The notes: generated by a model not told the origin, from the letters alone. Positions 1 to 8,051 are shown, counted from the first letter of the stretch. The stretch is 38,159 nt of DNA from a virus (IMGVR_UViG_3300032304_000454:1-38159), one strand, 5' to 3'. A program made the numbers and translations.

Positions 1-218
1 AATGCCGCTTGCAGTCCAGCCAAGCCGCCGACACGCTGGCCTTCGATAAAAATCTGTGGCATCTGCCGCACTTCAGGGTGAGCCTTGAGCATCTTCTCAA
101 ACTCAAACTCGTCCGTCTGGTCGTGCATCTCGATGTACCCCAGCCCTTTGCTTGCCAGCAGGTTCTTGGCCGTCACGCAATTTGGACAGCCGTGCTTGGT
201 GTAAACAACTACATTCAT
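1..218 (-). CDS. Glutaredoxin / NrdH-like redoxin (3' end cut by window)
   Basis: Thioredoxin-fold thiol reductase, cytoplasmic; in phages such proteins usually reduce ribonucleotide reductase. The 72 visible residues begin MNVVVYTKHGCPNC, giving a CPNC redox motif after the first strand. They also include a cis-proline segment (RQMPQIFI) and the glycine pair of the glutathione/ligand-binding turn (VGGLAGL). The start at 218 overlaps the stop of the upstream gene in an ATGA, so the two are translationally coupled. The C-terminus lies outside the window. It hints that nucleotide-metabolism genes lie further left (inference). Confidence 0.88.
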   Translation of the reverse strand, partial: MNVVVYTKHGCPNCVTAKNLLASKGLGYIEMHDQTDEFEFEKMLKAHPEVRQMPQIFIEGQRVGGLAGLQAA

Positions 219-571
219 TTGTTCTTCTCCTTGAGTTTGGCTTCGATGGCTATCATCAAGCCAATATCGTCATGCGATGGGTCACCCCATCCAATAGCTT
301 CTCGCCAGATGTCCTTGCGTTCTTGCTGAGTCAGCCCAACCCATTGCCGCTGTGCTGCGGGTGGGTTCCATGTGCCGCTGTCGCAATCACAACCGCTGTC
401 CATTCCGCACTCAGGACATCCGGTCAGCCATTCAGCAGGCTCCTGAACAGGTGCTGGCTGGTAAATGTCTTCAAGCGGTATCGGTTTAGCCATCAGCTTC
501 TCGCCGTCCCACCAGACCTTTGACACCTGAATGCCGCCAGCAGGGTCATAGTCCGCTTCGCCTTTAGTCAT
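215..571 (-). CDS. Hypothetical phage protein, 118 aa, with Cys-rich segment
   Basis: Function not recognised. The start at 571 (MTKGEADYDPAGG) is preferred over one ten codons upstream, because it overlaps the preceding stop as ATGA and has an AAAGGA-type ribosome binding site. The middle holds CPECGMDSGCDCD, a possible metal-binding or disulphide cluster. The C-terminal part (WVGLTQQERKDIW) looks like a short helical motif found in small accessory proteins of related phages. It is coupled to the glutaredoxin downstream. Confidence 0.75.
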   Translation of the reverse strand: MTKGEADYDPAGGIQVSKVWWDGEKLMAKPIPLEDIYQPAPVQEPAEWLTGCPECGMDSGCDCDSGTWNPPAAQRQWVGLTQQERKDIWREAIGWGDPSHDDIGLMIAIEAKLKEKNK

Positions 572-891
572 ACGCCTTTTCCTTTCTTGGGGCAGGGCCA
601 TGCGGCCCCGAGTGTGTAGGTGATAAACGCTTCAGCGGGTAGATGCCTAGCGGCGGCTCCGCTGTATAGGTTTTTCGCCACCATGTCCCTGACCTGACCA
701 GCCGTCACGTTGTTTGGTGGGCAGTGCTCAACTAACAGCGTTGCGTCATACACGCCCATGATGAACCCCATGCCAAGACCACGATCAACCGGTATGTCTG
801 AGTTAAGGCGAGTCAGCAAGTCGTTGCCCGTTAAGAACTGCGCCTGTGCACCACTACAAAGTAGTGCAGTCGTTAAGAGTATGTGTCTCAT
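568..891 (-). CDS. Rap1a/Tai-family secreted protein
   Basis: Secreted 107-aa protein resembling the Rap1a/Tai family, first known as periplasmic immunity proteins against type VI secretion amidase effectors. What is seen: a signal peptide (MRHILLTTALLCSGAQAQ, cleavage near residue 18), then FLTGNDLLTRL, a GFIMGVYDA helix near 42-50, VTAGQVRDMV near 62-71, RHLPAEAF near 82-89, and a C-terminal AAWPC. Cys57 and Cys100 are placed as in the family disulphide. The start at 891 was chosen because AGGAG lies about 8 nt upstream and the ATG overlaps the preceding stop; a 36-codon in-frame extension is rejected because it is covered by another small gene. A role in protecting the infected cell or in the envelope is inference. 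Confidence 0.72.
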   Translation of the reverse strand: MRHILLTTALLCSGAQAQFLTGNDLLTRLNSDIPVDRGLGMGFIMGVYDATLLVEHCPPNNVTAGQVRDMVAKNLYSGAAARHLPAEAFITYTLGAAWPCPKKGKGV

Positions 892-995
892 AACAATGCT
901 TCTCCTGCGCTCTCGCGCTTTTGTTGCTCGTACTGTTTGATCTGCTCTGGTGTCCACGGCACGGGGCCAGTGGGTGGTGGGAACGGCCAAGTCAT
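888..995 (-). CDS. Small proline-rich protein, 35 aa
   Basis: Very short gene, supported by coupling at both ends: its ATG overlaps the stop of the gene upstream (ATGA at 995-992), and its TGA overlaps the start of the Rap1a-like gene (ATGA at 891-888). A GGAGAGG ribosome binding site precedes it. The peptide starts MTWPFPPPTGPVPWTPEQI and ends in a charged helix. Function unknown. Confidence 0.7.
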   Translation of the reverse strand: MTWPFPPPTGPVPWTPEQIKQYEQQKRESAGEALL

Positions 996-1198
996 ACATC
1001 CTCTCCTGAAATCCTTAGCGCGTCATCGGTTATCTCTTGGACATAACGCAGTACATCTTCGAGATCGGCTTTGTGGGTGAATCGTCTGTTCACCTTGTCC
1101 CTGATGGTCCACAGTGTGTCGAACGCTTCGTTGCTGTGAATGGCTCGGCGTAACTTGTGCTCGTCATCAGGGTAGTTGAACTCAAGTACCGCTTTCAT
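992..1198 (-). CDS. Hypothetical phage protein, 68 aa
   Basis: Small acidic, helical protein starting MKAVLEFNYPDDEHKLRRAI. The start at 1198 is chosen because it forms an ATGA with the upstream stop; eight extra in-frame codons exist but would overlap the neighbour further. It resembles small conserved proteins in early operons of many phages of Gram-negative bacteria. Function unknown. Confidence 0.75.
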   Translation of the reverse strand: MKAVLEFNYPDDEHKLRRAIHSNEAFDTLWTIRDKVNRRFTHKADLEDVLRYVQEITDDALRISGEDV

Positions 1199-1371
1199 TT
1201 GACACGCCGCATGTTCATCCATGCGGGTTCTTTGTCAGTTACTGGGGGCGGCACGATGGTCTCGCTTGGTGGTGTCCATCCATACTTACGCCACAGGGTT
1301 TGCACATCAGAACCACTGCTCCACTTGAAGTCAGGGTGATTCACGGGTATCCAAGGCATAGTCTTTTTCAT
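1195..1371 (-). CDS. Hypothetical phage protein, 58 aa
   Basis: Short gene joined by ATGA overlaps at both ends (1371-1368 and 1198-1195). The protein starts MKKTMPWIPVNHPDFKW, contains tryptophans and a proline run (VPPPV), and ends MNMRRVK. Function unknown; the ordered tryptophans and coupling argue that it is real. Confidence 0.7.
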   Translation of the reverse strand: MKKTMPWIPVNHPDFKWSSGSDVQTLWRKYGWTPPSETIVPPPVTDKEPAWMNMRRVK

Positions 1372-1664
1372 TTCGTCTTCTCCAAAATTAATTGCTTAAG
1401 AATTTTCATGTTGTGTTCGTCCACGACAAACGAGAGACCACCATGCTTTTCAATCTCGTCAAGATGACCTTGTTGAAGTCGTGTAACTTTGCCGCCGTTT
1501 GCCTTGCACTCAATCCCAATGAAACGGCCTTTGAAACAACATAGGATGTCAGGCACCCCTGAATTGCCGAACCCTCCGGTTACGGGCAAAACAAAGTAAG
1601 CCCCGATTGATGCCAGTTCTTCTTTGACCTTGCGTTTAACTTTCGCTTCTGGTGTATCAGCCAT
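1368..1664 (-). CDS. VRR-NUC domain nuclease
   Basis: Single-domain nuclease of the PD-(D/E)XK superfamily, VRR-NUC type, 98 aa. Motifs seen: GVPDI with Asp39, IECKA with Glu52 and Lys54 (the E-X-K core), and TRLQQ with Gln64. Stand-alone phage VRR-NUC proteins are thought to process branched or flap DNA during replication or recombination. The gene overlaps its neighbours on both sides. Confidence 0.9.
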   Translation of the reverse strand: MADTPEAKVKRKVKEELASIGAYFVLPVTGGFGNSGVPDILCCFKGRFIGIECKANGGKVTRLQQGHLDEIEKHGGLSFVVDEHNMKILKQLILEKTK

Positions 1665-1989
1665 TTAACTCCTCCATTTGTTCACCGCTGAGAATGATGA
1701 TGTACAGATGTTTGTTGACTCTCCAGCCAATCGTGTTCAGCTTCTCGTCTTGCTTGTTGATGTACGCTGAGATCGGGTCTACTTCCCAGATAGCCACGTC
1801 GTTAGGCGGGAACGCATTTATCATTGAGAACGCTGACTTCAACATCACAGGCAAAGTGTCGTCTGTGTAGTGTCTGTAGTAGTTCTGGCCAAGGCATATC
1901 CTGTACACCTCACCGTCTACCCACAAAGGCACACGCCAGTGGTCTGTCCAATGCACATGCGACACAGGCACATACGGATCGTTTCTCAT
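1657..1989 (-). CDS. Hypothetical phage protein, 110 aa
   Basis: Unknown function. The start at 1989 (MRNDPYVPVSHVHW) forms an ATGA with the stop of the 312-aa gene upstream, so nine further in-frame codons are left out. It is aromatic-rich with no obvious motif and overlaps the VRR-NUC gene by 8 nt. Confidence 0.7.
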   Translation of the reverse strand: MRNDPYVPVSHVHWTDHWRVPLWVDGEVYRICLGQNYYRHYTDDTLPVMLKSAFSMINAFPPNDVAIWEVDPISAYINKQDEKLNTIGWRVNKHLYIIILSGEQMEELNG

Positions 1990-2924
1990 GGAGCCTCGTG
2001 TGGAATAGCGACCCACAGTCCGTTGCTAGAACCTGCGTAGCCTACGGCTATGTCCAAGTCATCATAGAAGTGATCGTGATACCACAGGCCCAGTTCGTTC
2101 CTAGCGTCGTACTGCGGCTTGCCCTGCATGTATGTGTTGATCATCGCAACAACGGGGGCAATCGGTAACTCTTTGAGAGTACTGTAGCGTTTCAGGGGGG
2201 TGTGAAACGTGAATACATCGTCTTTGTCTGCGACCGATACATCTGCTACGAGATAGTAATGGCTGTCATCAACGGTAGTTGGTTTATTTACGCTGATGAG
2301 AGTCGCACCGCGCCGGAAGCGGGCGGAATCTTTGGCTGATTCGTTAAATAACTGCATTTTCAACTGATGCTCACTGTAAACTTTTTGGAGTTCGTCAATG
2401 TACATACTCATCGAATGAGTGTCAACACCTAAAATGTGTTTTGTCATAACTTCTTGGAGATTTGATGGCACTGAAAGAGTAGGACCGCCCCATCTTGATT
2501 TGTTCTCAATGACATTGAATGGTGAGAGATAGTCTCTCTTAAGTTCTTCGTATATCGCCTGTGTTGTAGGTTCCTCTTTGTTCTTCTTGATAGATCGCAA
2601 CAGGCTACTTATCTTGTTAGACTCCCTCTCGTTCCTACCAGACTTTGCTCCATCCCTTTGTTTGCGGATGCTAGGCAGGCACACTAGGTAAGTGAAATCA
2701 TTGTTGCCTGAGTTCTTTTCTACAGACACATGGCCACAGCGCACACCATCAGGTGTAATCAACTTAGCAATTCTTCTGTAGCCTTGGCTCACAGCAAACA
2801 CACGCAGATTGAACTCGTGGCACACCTCGTTGGTGAGCTTCTTCAACTCAATACATGTCTCGGTTGTTGTATCATCCAGTGCCGCCTGCGGCGCACCGAT
2901 TGCGAATTCAGAAATAATATCCAT
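1986..2924 (-). CDS. Hypothetical phage protein, 312 aa
   Basis: Family not recognised. The protein is soluble, with a basic Lys/Arg-rich middle (roughly residues 85-135) and a C-terminal half rich in aromatic residues and His (LWYHDHFYDD). It lies just downstream of two other large early proteins and the VWA-metallopeptidase, so it may work with that set (inference). One copy of the 18-bp palindrome (2190-2207) lies inside the reading frame, in the codons for FTFHTP. Confidence 0.75.
   Translation of the reverse strand: MDIISEFAIGAPQAALDDTTTETCIELKKLTNEVCHEFNLRVFAVSQGYRRIAKLITPDGVRCGHVSVEKNSGNNDFTYLVCLPSIRKQRDGAKSGRNERESNKISSLLRSIKKNKEEPTTQAIYEELKRDYLSPFNVIENKSRWGGPTLSVPSNLQEVMTKHILGVDTHSMSMYIDELQKVYSEHQLKMQLFNESAKDSARFRRGATLISVNKPTTVDDSHYYLVADVSVADKDDVFTFHTPLKRYSTLKELPIAPVVAMINTYMQGKPQYDARNELGLWYHDHFYDDLDIAVGYAGSSNGLWVAIPHEAP
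2190..2207. repeat. 18-bp palindrome copy inside a gene
   Basis: TTTCAGGGGGGTGTGAAA, a member of the ten-copy TTCA-N8-TGAA family. It sits within the 312-aa gene rather than at a gene start. Confidence 0.55.
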
Positions 2925-2947
2925 TGCTTTCTCCGTTTGGTTAAAAA

Positions 2948-3916
2948 TTAGATACGCACCACTTGCTTACCATCTACAGTTATCTTGTAGTCCCACTTGC
3001 TAGATGAGATACCCTTGCCTGCTTCTAGTTCTTCGTAGTTAAACAGCGTTGGCTCTGATGCCACTGCGATGCCCCTGAACTCTTTCTGAAATCTGGCCAA
3101 TGTGCGCTCCTTGGTTCTTGGGTAGAGTCGGTAAGAGTCTTCCGGCACTGGCTGGTTTTCGGCTCTGAGATTCGCCCTTCTCCTTGCTTCATATAAGATA
3201 TTCCAGTTTTGTTTTATGCCGACCACACATAAAGCATCCACGGGTCTGTTCTCTTTGACAAGACGCATAACATCTTTGTCGCCAAGATCAACAAATTTCT
3301 CCATCCCGTATTCATTCAACAGATCGTCATACACCTCATTGATTCCTCTGTCGCCCATGCTCTGGTACATCACTGGAGCAATGCGCCTGAACTCCTCGTA
3401 CTGCTTCATGTACGAATTAGCTTTCTTGCGGTCAAGAACAGTCTTAAATACTTTGTAGTCAGTGACTGCCTCACCCGTTCTACAGTTGACACGCAAGCCA
3501 ATAAATACAGGATGTATGTATCTCCCAAGTTCAAGCATCAGGCCACCCTTGGACGCATCGTTGTGCAGATGACCGCGCAGTCCGGCTGACAACATCATGT
3601 TTTCGCCTTGCCCGTAGTGCTTCGATACAAACTCGATAGAGTTGTCTGGATGAACCACTGCAAGTTTGCGGCCTTCGTAATATGTTTTGTTCCGCTTCTG
3701 CCCATCGTCCAGTGTGTCGGTGAGTAAGCCGTCTACTACTTGTCGGTCTGCATACCACAGCGAGAAAGACCCATCCTCTTCTTTGCGGAAGTGTCTGTCA
3801 GAGTAGCGTCTGTCGCCTAGCGGGTAGGCGTTGTTGCTATTCTTGTACGGCGCTTGATACTTGGTGATCTCAAGCAAGTTGTTGTAGCTGATGTGCGATA
3901 TATCGTAGAAAGACAT
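2948..3916 (-). CDS. Hypothetical phage protein, 322 aa
   Basis: Family not recognised. The start at 3916 (MSFYDISHISYNN) is preferred over one ten codons upstream because GGAG lies 7 nt before it and it begins just after the stop of the VWA gene at 3918. The protein is soluble with mixed charge. Its place directly after the VWA-metallopeptidase suggests a substrate or adaptor of the AAA/VWA set (inference). Confidence 0.78.
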   Translation of the reverse strand: MSFYDISHISYNNLLEITKYQAPYKNSNNAYPLGDRRYSDRHFRKEEDGSFSLWYADRQVVDGLLTDTLDDGQKRNKTYYEGRKLAVVHPDNSIEFVSKHYGQGENMMLSAGLRGHLHNDASKGGLMLELGRYIHPVFIGLRVNCRTGEAVTDYKVFKTVLDRKKANSYMKQYEEFRRIAPVMYQSMGDRGINEVYDDLLNEYGMEKFVDLGDKDVMRLVKENRPVDALCVVGIKQNWNILYEARRRANLRAENQPVPEDSYRLYPRTKERTLARFQKEFRGIAVASEPTLFNYEELEAGKGISSSKWDYKITVDGKQVVRI

Positions 3917-3917
3917 T

Positions 3918-5141
3918 TCATTTCTCCATAAAAACTTTTTTGCCAACAGGCGGGACCCAATGCTTGTTCTCTGTGACCAGCCACAGAGTCGGGGCAGAGA
4001 CAGACCACTTCACGTCGCTCTCTAAGAAACCATCGGTAAACACCATGACGCACTCAGCGTTGACCTTGTTCTTACCTAGATATTCACTGACACATGAAAC
4101 CCTAGTTCCACCGCCACCCTTGGGCTTGAGCATCGAACCAATGTTTGCGTAGTTGTCCGTGAAGACTTGCTCACCGTGAACCATCGTGTCCCACCACAAA
4201 ACGCGCACAGTTTCAGGCGTGACTGATTCACAGATTGATACCAGTTCTGAGGCGAACTCATTTAGTTCCTTCTCACCAATCGAACCGGATGTGTCAATAG
4301 CAACAACAATCTCTCCGATAGTCTCGTTCTCCACTGTCGGTAGATAGATGTCATTGGCAACCACTCGGCGGTTGAACTTGCGCCATGTGTATTCATCACG
4401 CCCCTTGCAAGATGCCGATACAAATTCGCGCAGTACTTCACGCCAGTTGACCTTTGGCTCAAGCATGTCAGTGATGGCTCGTGGCAAGTCAATACCCAAC
4501 CGGCCAGCGAGTAACGCACCTTCGCGGATAGCCCTGTCGATACGCGCATCCATAGCTTTTGCTTCCTCTGGGGTCATGCCCTGTGAGGAACCTTCGCCGT
4601 CAATGTCGTGGTCATCGAACTTGTAACCTCCGTTACTGCCACCCGACCCATCGCCATCACCTTGCGTTTCACCCTCCCCTGAACCGTTACTGCAATTCTC
4701 GTCCCGCTCTTGCTTCAACAGACGATAGACCTCACGCATGTTCATGTTGTGGTACTTCGGGTCATAACAGCCGCCGGTAGGTAGCTTCACCAAAGACTTG
4801 TCCTTGATATTCATGATGATGTCATTGACCACATAGTCAGCCGCCATGTTCGCAAGCTGTCGATCTTCACGGAACAGGTCAATGCTGTGAATCATGTGGC
4901 GCAGACCAATGTGCAAGTTCTCATGCAAGATGAGACCGTTGACCTCGGCTTGCTCCTTGCACACTGCCTGAAGAAAACCTCGGCCATACTTCTTGTTAAC
5001 GCCGTCGGTATACGCCGTAACTCCAGCGTCATCAGTGACAGATGTTTCGCCCATCATCATCACACCAGACCACAGCGCAGTCTCGGGATGTTTCATCAGG
5101 GCAATGTGGCCCTTCTTGATTCGTTGTTCTTCAGTCAGCAT
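3918..5141 (-). CDS. VWA-like metallopeptidase (DUF2201-type)
   Basis: 407-aa protein with an N-terminal zincin-like domain and a C-terminal von Willebrand A domain. The HENLH motif at residues 73-77 matches HExxH zinc peptidases. A Gly/Ser/Asp-rich linker covers about residues 150-190. The VWA part has a MIDAS-type DTSGS at 283-287 and a later TDGF. Proteins of this layout usually pair with MoxR/CobS-type AAA+ ATPases, and such an ATPase lies 0.9 kb upstream in the same operon. Together they likely form an ATP-driven assembly that remodels or inserts metal into a target (family knowledge; the target is unknown). GGAG lies upstream of the start. Confidence 0.82.
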   Translation of the reverse strand: MLTEEQRIKKGHIALMKHPETALWSGVMMMGETSVTDDAGVTAYTDGVNKKYGRGFLQAVCKEQAEVNGLILHENLHIGLRHMIHSIDLFREDRQLANMAADYVVNDIIMNIKDKSLVKLPTGGCYDPKYHNMNMREVYRLLKQERDENCSNGSGEGETQGDGDGSGGSNGGYKFDDHDIDGEGSSQGMTPEEAKAMDARIDRAIREGALLAGRLGIDLPRAITDMLEPKVNWREVLREFVSASCKGRDEYTWRKFNRRVVANDIYLPTVENETIGEIVVAIDTSGSIGEKELNEFASELVSICESVTPETVRVLWWDTMVHGEQVFTDNYANIGSMLKPKGGGGTRVSCVSEYLGKNKVNAECVMVFTDGFLESDVKWSVSAPTLWLVTENKHWVPPVGKKVFMEK

Positions 5142-5325
5142 TTTTTAACTCCTTAATGAATGTGTCGTGGTCAGCTTTCATCCTGTCGTACACAGCCTGT
5201 TCTTTGAGCATTGCTTTGAGCAAATGCTTAGTCATCTTCGCTTCCTCGCGGTACTTGAGCGCATAGGCAGTAGCGGCTACCGCCCACACGATCAGCCACA
5301 TCTCTGTCAGTGTTAGTTCCATCAT
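5131..5325 (-). CDS. Small membrane protein, 64 aa
   Basis: Begins MMELTLTEMWLIVWAVAATAY, one transmembrane segment near the N-terminus followed by a charged helical cytoplasmic tail. The start at 5325 overlaps the stop of the 33-aa gene upstream (ATGA), with GGAG just before; the next codon is also ATG. Function unknown. Confidence 0.72.
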   Translation of the reverse strand: MMELTLTEMWLIVWAVAATAYALKYREEAKMTKHLLKAMLKEQAVYDRMKADHDTFIKELKNAD

Positions 5326-5423
5326 GGTCTCCAGATAAACAAGTCCATCAGCAGGACTGCAATTAAGAATGTCAGCAAAGCAACACGCCATGCTGTCTCT
5401 GCGTAAGTGAAGTAGGGCTTCAT
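5322..5423 (-). CDS. Very small membrane protein, 33 aa
   Basis: Peptide MKPYFTYAETAWRVALLTFL then IAVLLMDLFIWRP, essentially one transmembrane helix. ATGA overlaps at both ends (5423-5420 and 5325-5322) support translation. It is directly followed by a second single-span membrane protein, so the two may act as a pair. Confidence 0.65.
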   Translation of the reverse strand: MKPYFTYAETAWRVALLTFLIAVLLMDLFIWRP

Positions 5424-5590
5424 GAGAACACCTCCTCGATTGATTCGAGACTCCAGTGAGAGTCGTTGATGTTGACGCAATCTTGCTCGATCTTTTTCCA
5501 CGCAAGCGCCTCGGCATCGTCTTCGTTCTCAGCCTCCACCGTTACGGTGACATAGCTGGTGCGTTGTAGTTCCACCTCAAAAGTTTTCAT
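5420..5590 (-). CDS. Hypothetical phage protein, 56 aa
   Basis: MKTFEVELQRTSYVTVTVEA followed by an acidic helix (ENEDDAEALAWKKI). This beta-beta-alpha look is common in small early phage proteins. The start at 5590 has AGGG upstream. The long in-frame N-terminal extension is rejected because it lies mostly over the upstream gene. Function unknown. Confidence 0.72.
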   Translation of the reverse strand: MKTFEVELQRTSYVTVTVEAENEDDAEALAWKKIEQDCVNINDSHWSLESIEEVFS

Positions 5591-5768
5591 TTCTACCCTT
5601 CGGTTGGTTGATGTGGTTGAGGACTGCAAGCCAGAACTTGCGTTGCGAGCTGTTGCTGTCATACGAAAACGCATGATCTGTCGCTCGCTCCTCGGGTGTG
5701 TACTTGCTGTGCTTGTACATACTCACCATCCGCAGTGCTGTGTCTCTTGGGTCTTCGTATGTTGTCAC
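5577..5768 (-). CDS. Hypothetical phage protein, 63 aa
   Basis: Starts MTTYEDPRDTALRMVSMYKH and overlaps its upstream neighbour as ATGA (5768-5765) and its downstream neighbour by 14 nt. No motif recognised. Confidence 0.65.
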   Translation of the reverse strand: MTTYEDPRDTALRMVSMYKHSKYTPEERATDHAFSYDSNSSQRKFWLAVLNHINQPKGRNENF

Positions 5769-6001
5769 TTCAGCCCCTCCAACACCTGCTCAGGTGTAAA
5801 GACACGAATGGATGAGCCACCGAACTCGTCACTCAGGCGTGACCAGACTGTTGCGTTCCACTTCGCGCGTCGTGCATCAGGCAGGTGAATCCATCGACCA
5901 GATGACCGGTCAACGCAATCAAAGCCATCGTTCACTCGTACGATGTAGCATCCCTTGTATGCAACAGGGACACCGATCTTGGGCAGTTGTTTGGTTTTCA
6001 T
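5765..6001 (-). CDS. Hypothetical phage protein, 78 aa
   Basis: Starts MKTKQLPKIGVPVAYKG. Possibly a small beta-rich domain with a C-terminal helix (FTPEQVLEGLK). It is the first gene after the AAA+ ATPase. Function unknown. Confidence 0.68.
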   Translation of the reverse strand: MKTKQLPKIGVPVAYKGCYIVRVNDGFDCVDRSSGRWIHLPDARRAKWNATVWSRLSDEFGGSSIRVFTPEQVLEGLK

Positions 6002-6025
6002 TTGCTTTCTCCGTTGGTTAGTTGT

Positions 6026-7096
6026 TTACATCAAGACGTGGTTCTCAGAGGCCCACTTCATTACCTCTGTGTTGTATCGCGCAACCTTGGACTTGCCGCG
6101 CATAATCATCGTGAAGAAGATTGATTGAACCTCGGACGATGGGATGCGGTTGACGAACTCCATATACTTGCTCAGATCATCCTGTGTCTCAATACAGTCG
6201 ACCGCCTCGAACATCATCATTACTTGAGCAGAAATATCTTCCGGCACAGTGATGGACTTGGGTGCCTTGATAACATCCTTGAAGCTAATCAGCTTGCTCT
6301 CAAGTGCGATGAACGCCGCCATAGATTTCGCCGCCGCCTCGCCGATAGTGCCAGCCAGCATTGCCATCATCAGATGCTCTCCCAATTCATCCTTGGATGA
6401 AACGATAGGTGATGCTTTAGCCAATGAGCGGGGAGACACGAACTGCTGTGCTGTACCGCTTGGCTTGAAGATGAATGGGTTGTCATCCTGACCGCCATCG
6501 GTGTATGAGTAGAACGCGCGGGGATTCATAGATGCCCATGCACGAATAGGACGAGCGATCTTGTTGGCTGTCGCCCATACATTCCACTGTTCTGCGTTTG
6601 GCTTAGACATTTTCAACACAGTCACACGATTACCAACGTGGGACAACATGGAGTCACCCACACCGTCTGTTGTGTTGTTACTTGTTGCAAAGACAATGGA
6701 GCCTTCGGGCAGCGGTACATCGCCCACAGTGCGCTCAAGGATGAGTCGAGTAAAGATGATCTGCAACAGCTTGGGAGACTTCATAAACTCGTCAAGCATG
6801 ATGACCTTCTTCTTGCCATTGCCTAGCTTGAACAAGTCAGACACATAGTACTCAAGAGATTTGCTCTGGTGATTCGGGATGGAAGCTGCAACGTCCATCA
6901 TGTCCTTGACAGGGCAGTCAACATAAATGAAGTCGTACTCGTCGTTGTCCATCTCGGACGCAAGCATCTTCAAGATAGTGGACTTACCAACGCCGGGTTC
7001 TGAGACAATGATCGGAGTGATGTGCTGACCGACAGTCTTGATAGCGGTCTTAGCTTCTTCGAGAGAGACAGAGAGTGTGAAATTAACTTTTGACAT
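6026..7096 (-). CDS. MoxR/CobS-like AAA+ ATPase
   Basis: 356-aa AAA+ ATPase. Walker A is EPGVGKST at 33-40 and Walker B is VIMLDE at 98-103. A sensor-1-like FATSNN follows, as does a sensor-2 region with SPRSLAKA. The layout matches the MoxR/CobS group, which works with VWA-domain partners to remodel or metallate targets. The VWA partner (3918-5141) and a DUF3150-like protein (7140-8051) are in the same operon. An 18-bp palindrome ends 16 nt before the start codon, directly upstream of the AAGG ribosome binding site. Confidence 0.88.
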   Translation of the reverse strand: MSKVNFTLSVSLEEAKTAIKTVGQHITPIIVSEPGVGKSTILKMLASEMDNDEYDFIYVDCPVKDMMDVAASIPNHQSKSLEYYVSDLFKLGNGKKKVIMLDEFMKSPKLLQIIFTRLILERTVGDVPLPEGSIVFATSNNTTDGVGDSMLSHVGNRVTVLKMSKPNAEQWNVWATANKIARPIRAWASMNPRAFYSYTDGGQDDNPFIFKPSGTAQQFVSPRSLAKASPIVSSKDELGEHLMMAMLAGTIGEAAAKSMAAFIALESKLISFKDVIKAPKSITVPEDISAQVMMMFEAVDCIETQDDLSKYMEFVNRIPSSEVQSIFFTMIMRGKSKVARYNTEVMKWASENHVLM

Positions 7097-7111
7097 GGTT
7101 TTACCTTAGTG

Positions 7112-7129
7112 TTTCAGGGGTGGGTGAAT
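7112..7129. repeat. 18-bp palindrome upstream of AAA+ gene
   Basis: TTTCAGGGGTGGGTGAAT, 16 nt before the ATG at 7096. In the transcript it could form a short hairpin with a C-rich loop just ahead of the ribosome binding site. Confidence 0.6.
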
Positions 7130-7139
7130 GATTGTTTAA

Positions 7140-8051
7140 TCAAGCGTAAGTCTTGATCGGTTTGAACTTGCTGAGCATCTCGTCTAGGTTCTCGCGCACC
7201 TCACTGCGCTTGTATGAACTCTCACGCAAATCCTCTACAGTTACATCGCGCAACGCTGACGATAGTTGATCTACTGCCGCGTCTAGCTGTGTATTGTTTG
7301 TCAGATTAAAGTTACGAATGGTCTCGCATATCTCCTTGGCTTGTGTGAATGTGCTGTCGTAAATCTTCTTGCGCCGTACCTTGCCGTCATCATCTGCGCT
7401 TGCTTCAGTACAGGCGTTTTGCAAACGCTCGGCGATCTCAATCAAGCGGTCAGTTGCATCTGCCATCACAGCGTCAATAATGTCTTTGGTCTGACGCTCG
7501 TAATGTTGTTTTAAATCATCAGCGATAGCAGTAGCGATGCCGCCCGTACGGAAGTCACTCGCTGGAACCTGACTCACATGAAGCTTGATTCGGAACTTGG
7601 AGCGAACCTCTTGCGTGTCAGGGTACTCTGAACGATTAAACATATCGCCTTGCTTGAACGCCGCATCACTGATGATCTGCGGGTATGCAATGATGAACTT
7701 GTCCAGCAACTCGCCAAACTCTTTCTCATGTTGCTCGTACTCTTTCTTGAACCGCTCAAGATTGATGATGGGTAGCAAGCGCATCGAACCCGCCCAGTCG
7801 TAGGTAGAACGCTGAAGCCAGTTATATACCGTCTGCCGATAGTTCAACAGCGCTTTGTGATCTGGTGAGCTGGACAATAAGTTCTTCGTAAACTTACCAG
7901 CGTCTGCTGATGCGTTCTTGGATGCGGTCACCTCGTTAGAGATAACTCGGTCTTGCTTGGTTGCAGTCCATACATTCACATCCACAGAGACAATCAGTGC
8001 GGATGATGCAAGCGAGATTAAATGGTTTGGTTGTTGAAGTTCAAAGTTCAT
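7140..8051 (-). CDS. DUF3150-like partner of the AAA/VWA system
   Basis: 303-aa helical, soluble protein that resembles the DUF3150 proteins often found beside MoxR/CobS-type ATPases in phages and plasmids (recognised by overall look and neighbourhood, not by a catalytic motif). The N-terminus is MNFELQQPNHLISLASSALIV. Long helical stretches run from about 95 to the end. It immediately precedes the AAA+ gene in transcription. An 18-bp palindrome lies 16 nt upstream of its ATG, the same spacing as at the AAA+ gene, which suggests shared control. Confidence 0.6.
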   Translation of the reverse strand: MNFELQQPNHLISLASSALIVSVDVNVWTATKQDRVISNEVTASKNASADAGKFTKNLLSSSPDHKALLNYRQTVYNWLQRSTYDWAGSMRLLPIINLERFKKEYEQHEKEFGELLDKFIIAYPQIISDAAFKQGDMFNRSEYPDTQEVRSKFRIKLHVSQVPASDFRTGGIATAIADDLKQHYERQTKDIIDAVMADATDRLIEIAERLQNACTEASADDDGKVRRKKIYDSTFTQAKEICETIRNFNLTNNTQLDAAVDQLSSALRDVTVEDLRESSYKRSEVRENLDEMLSKFKPIKTYA

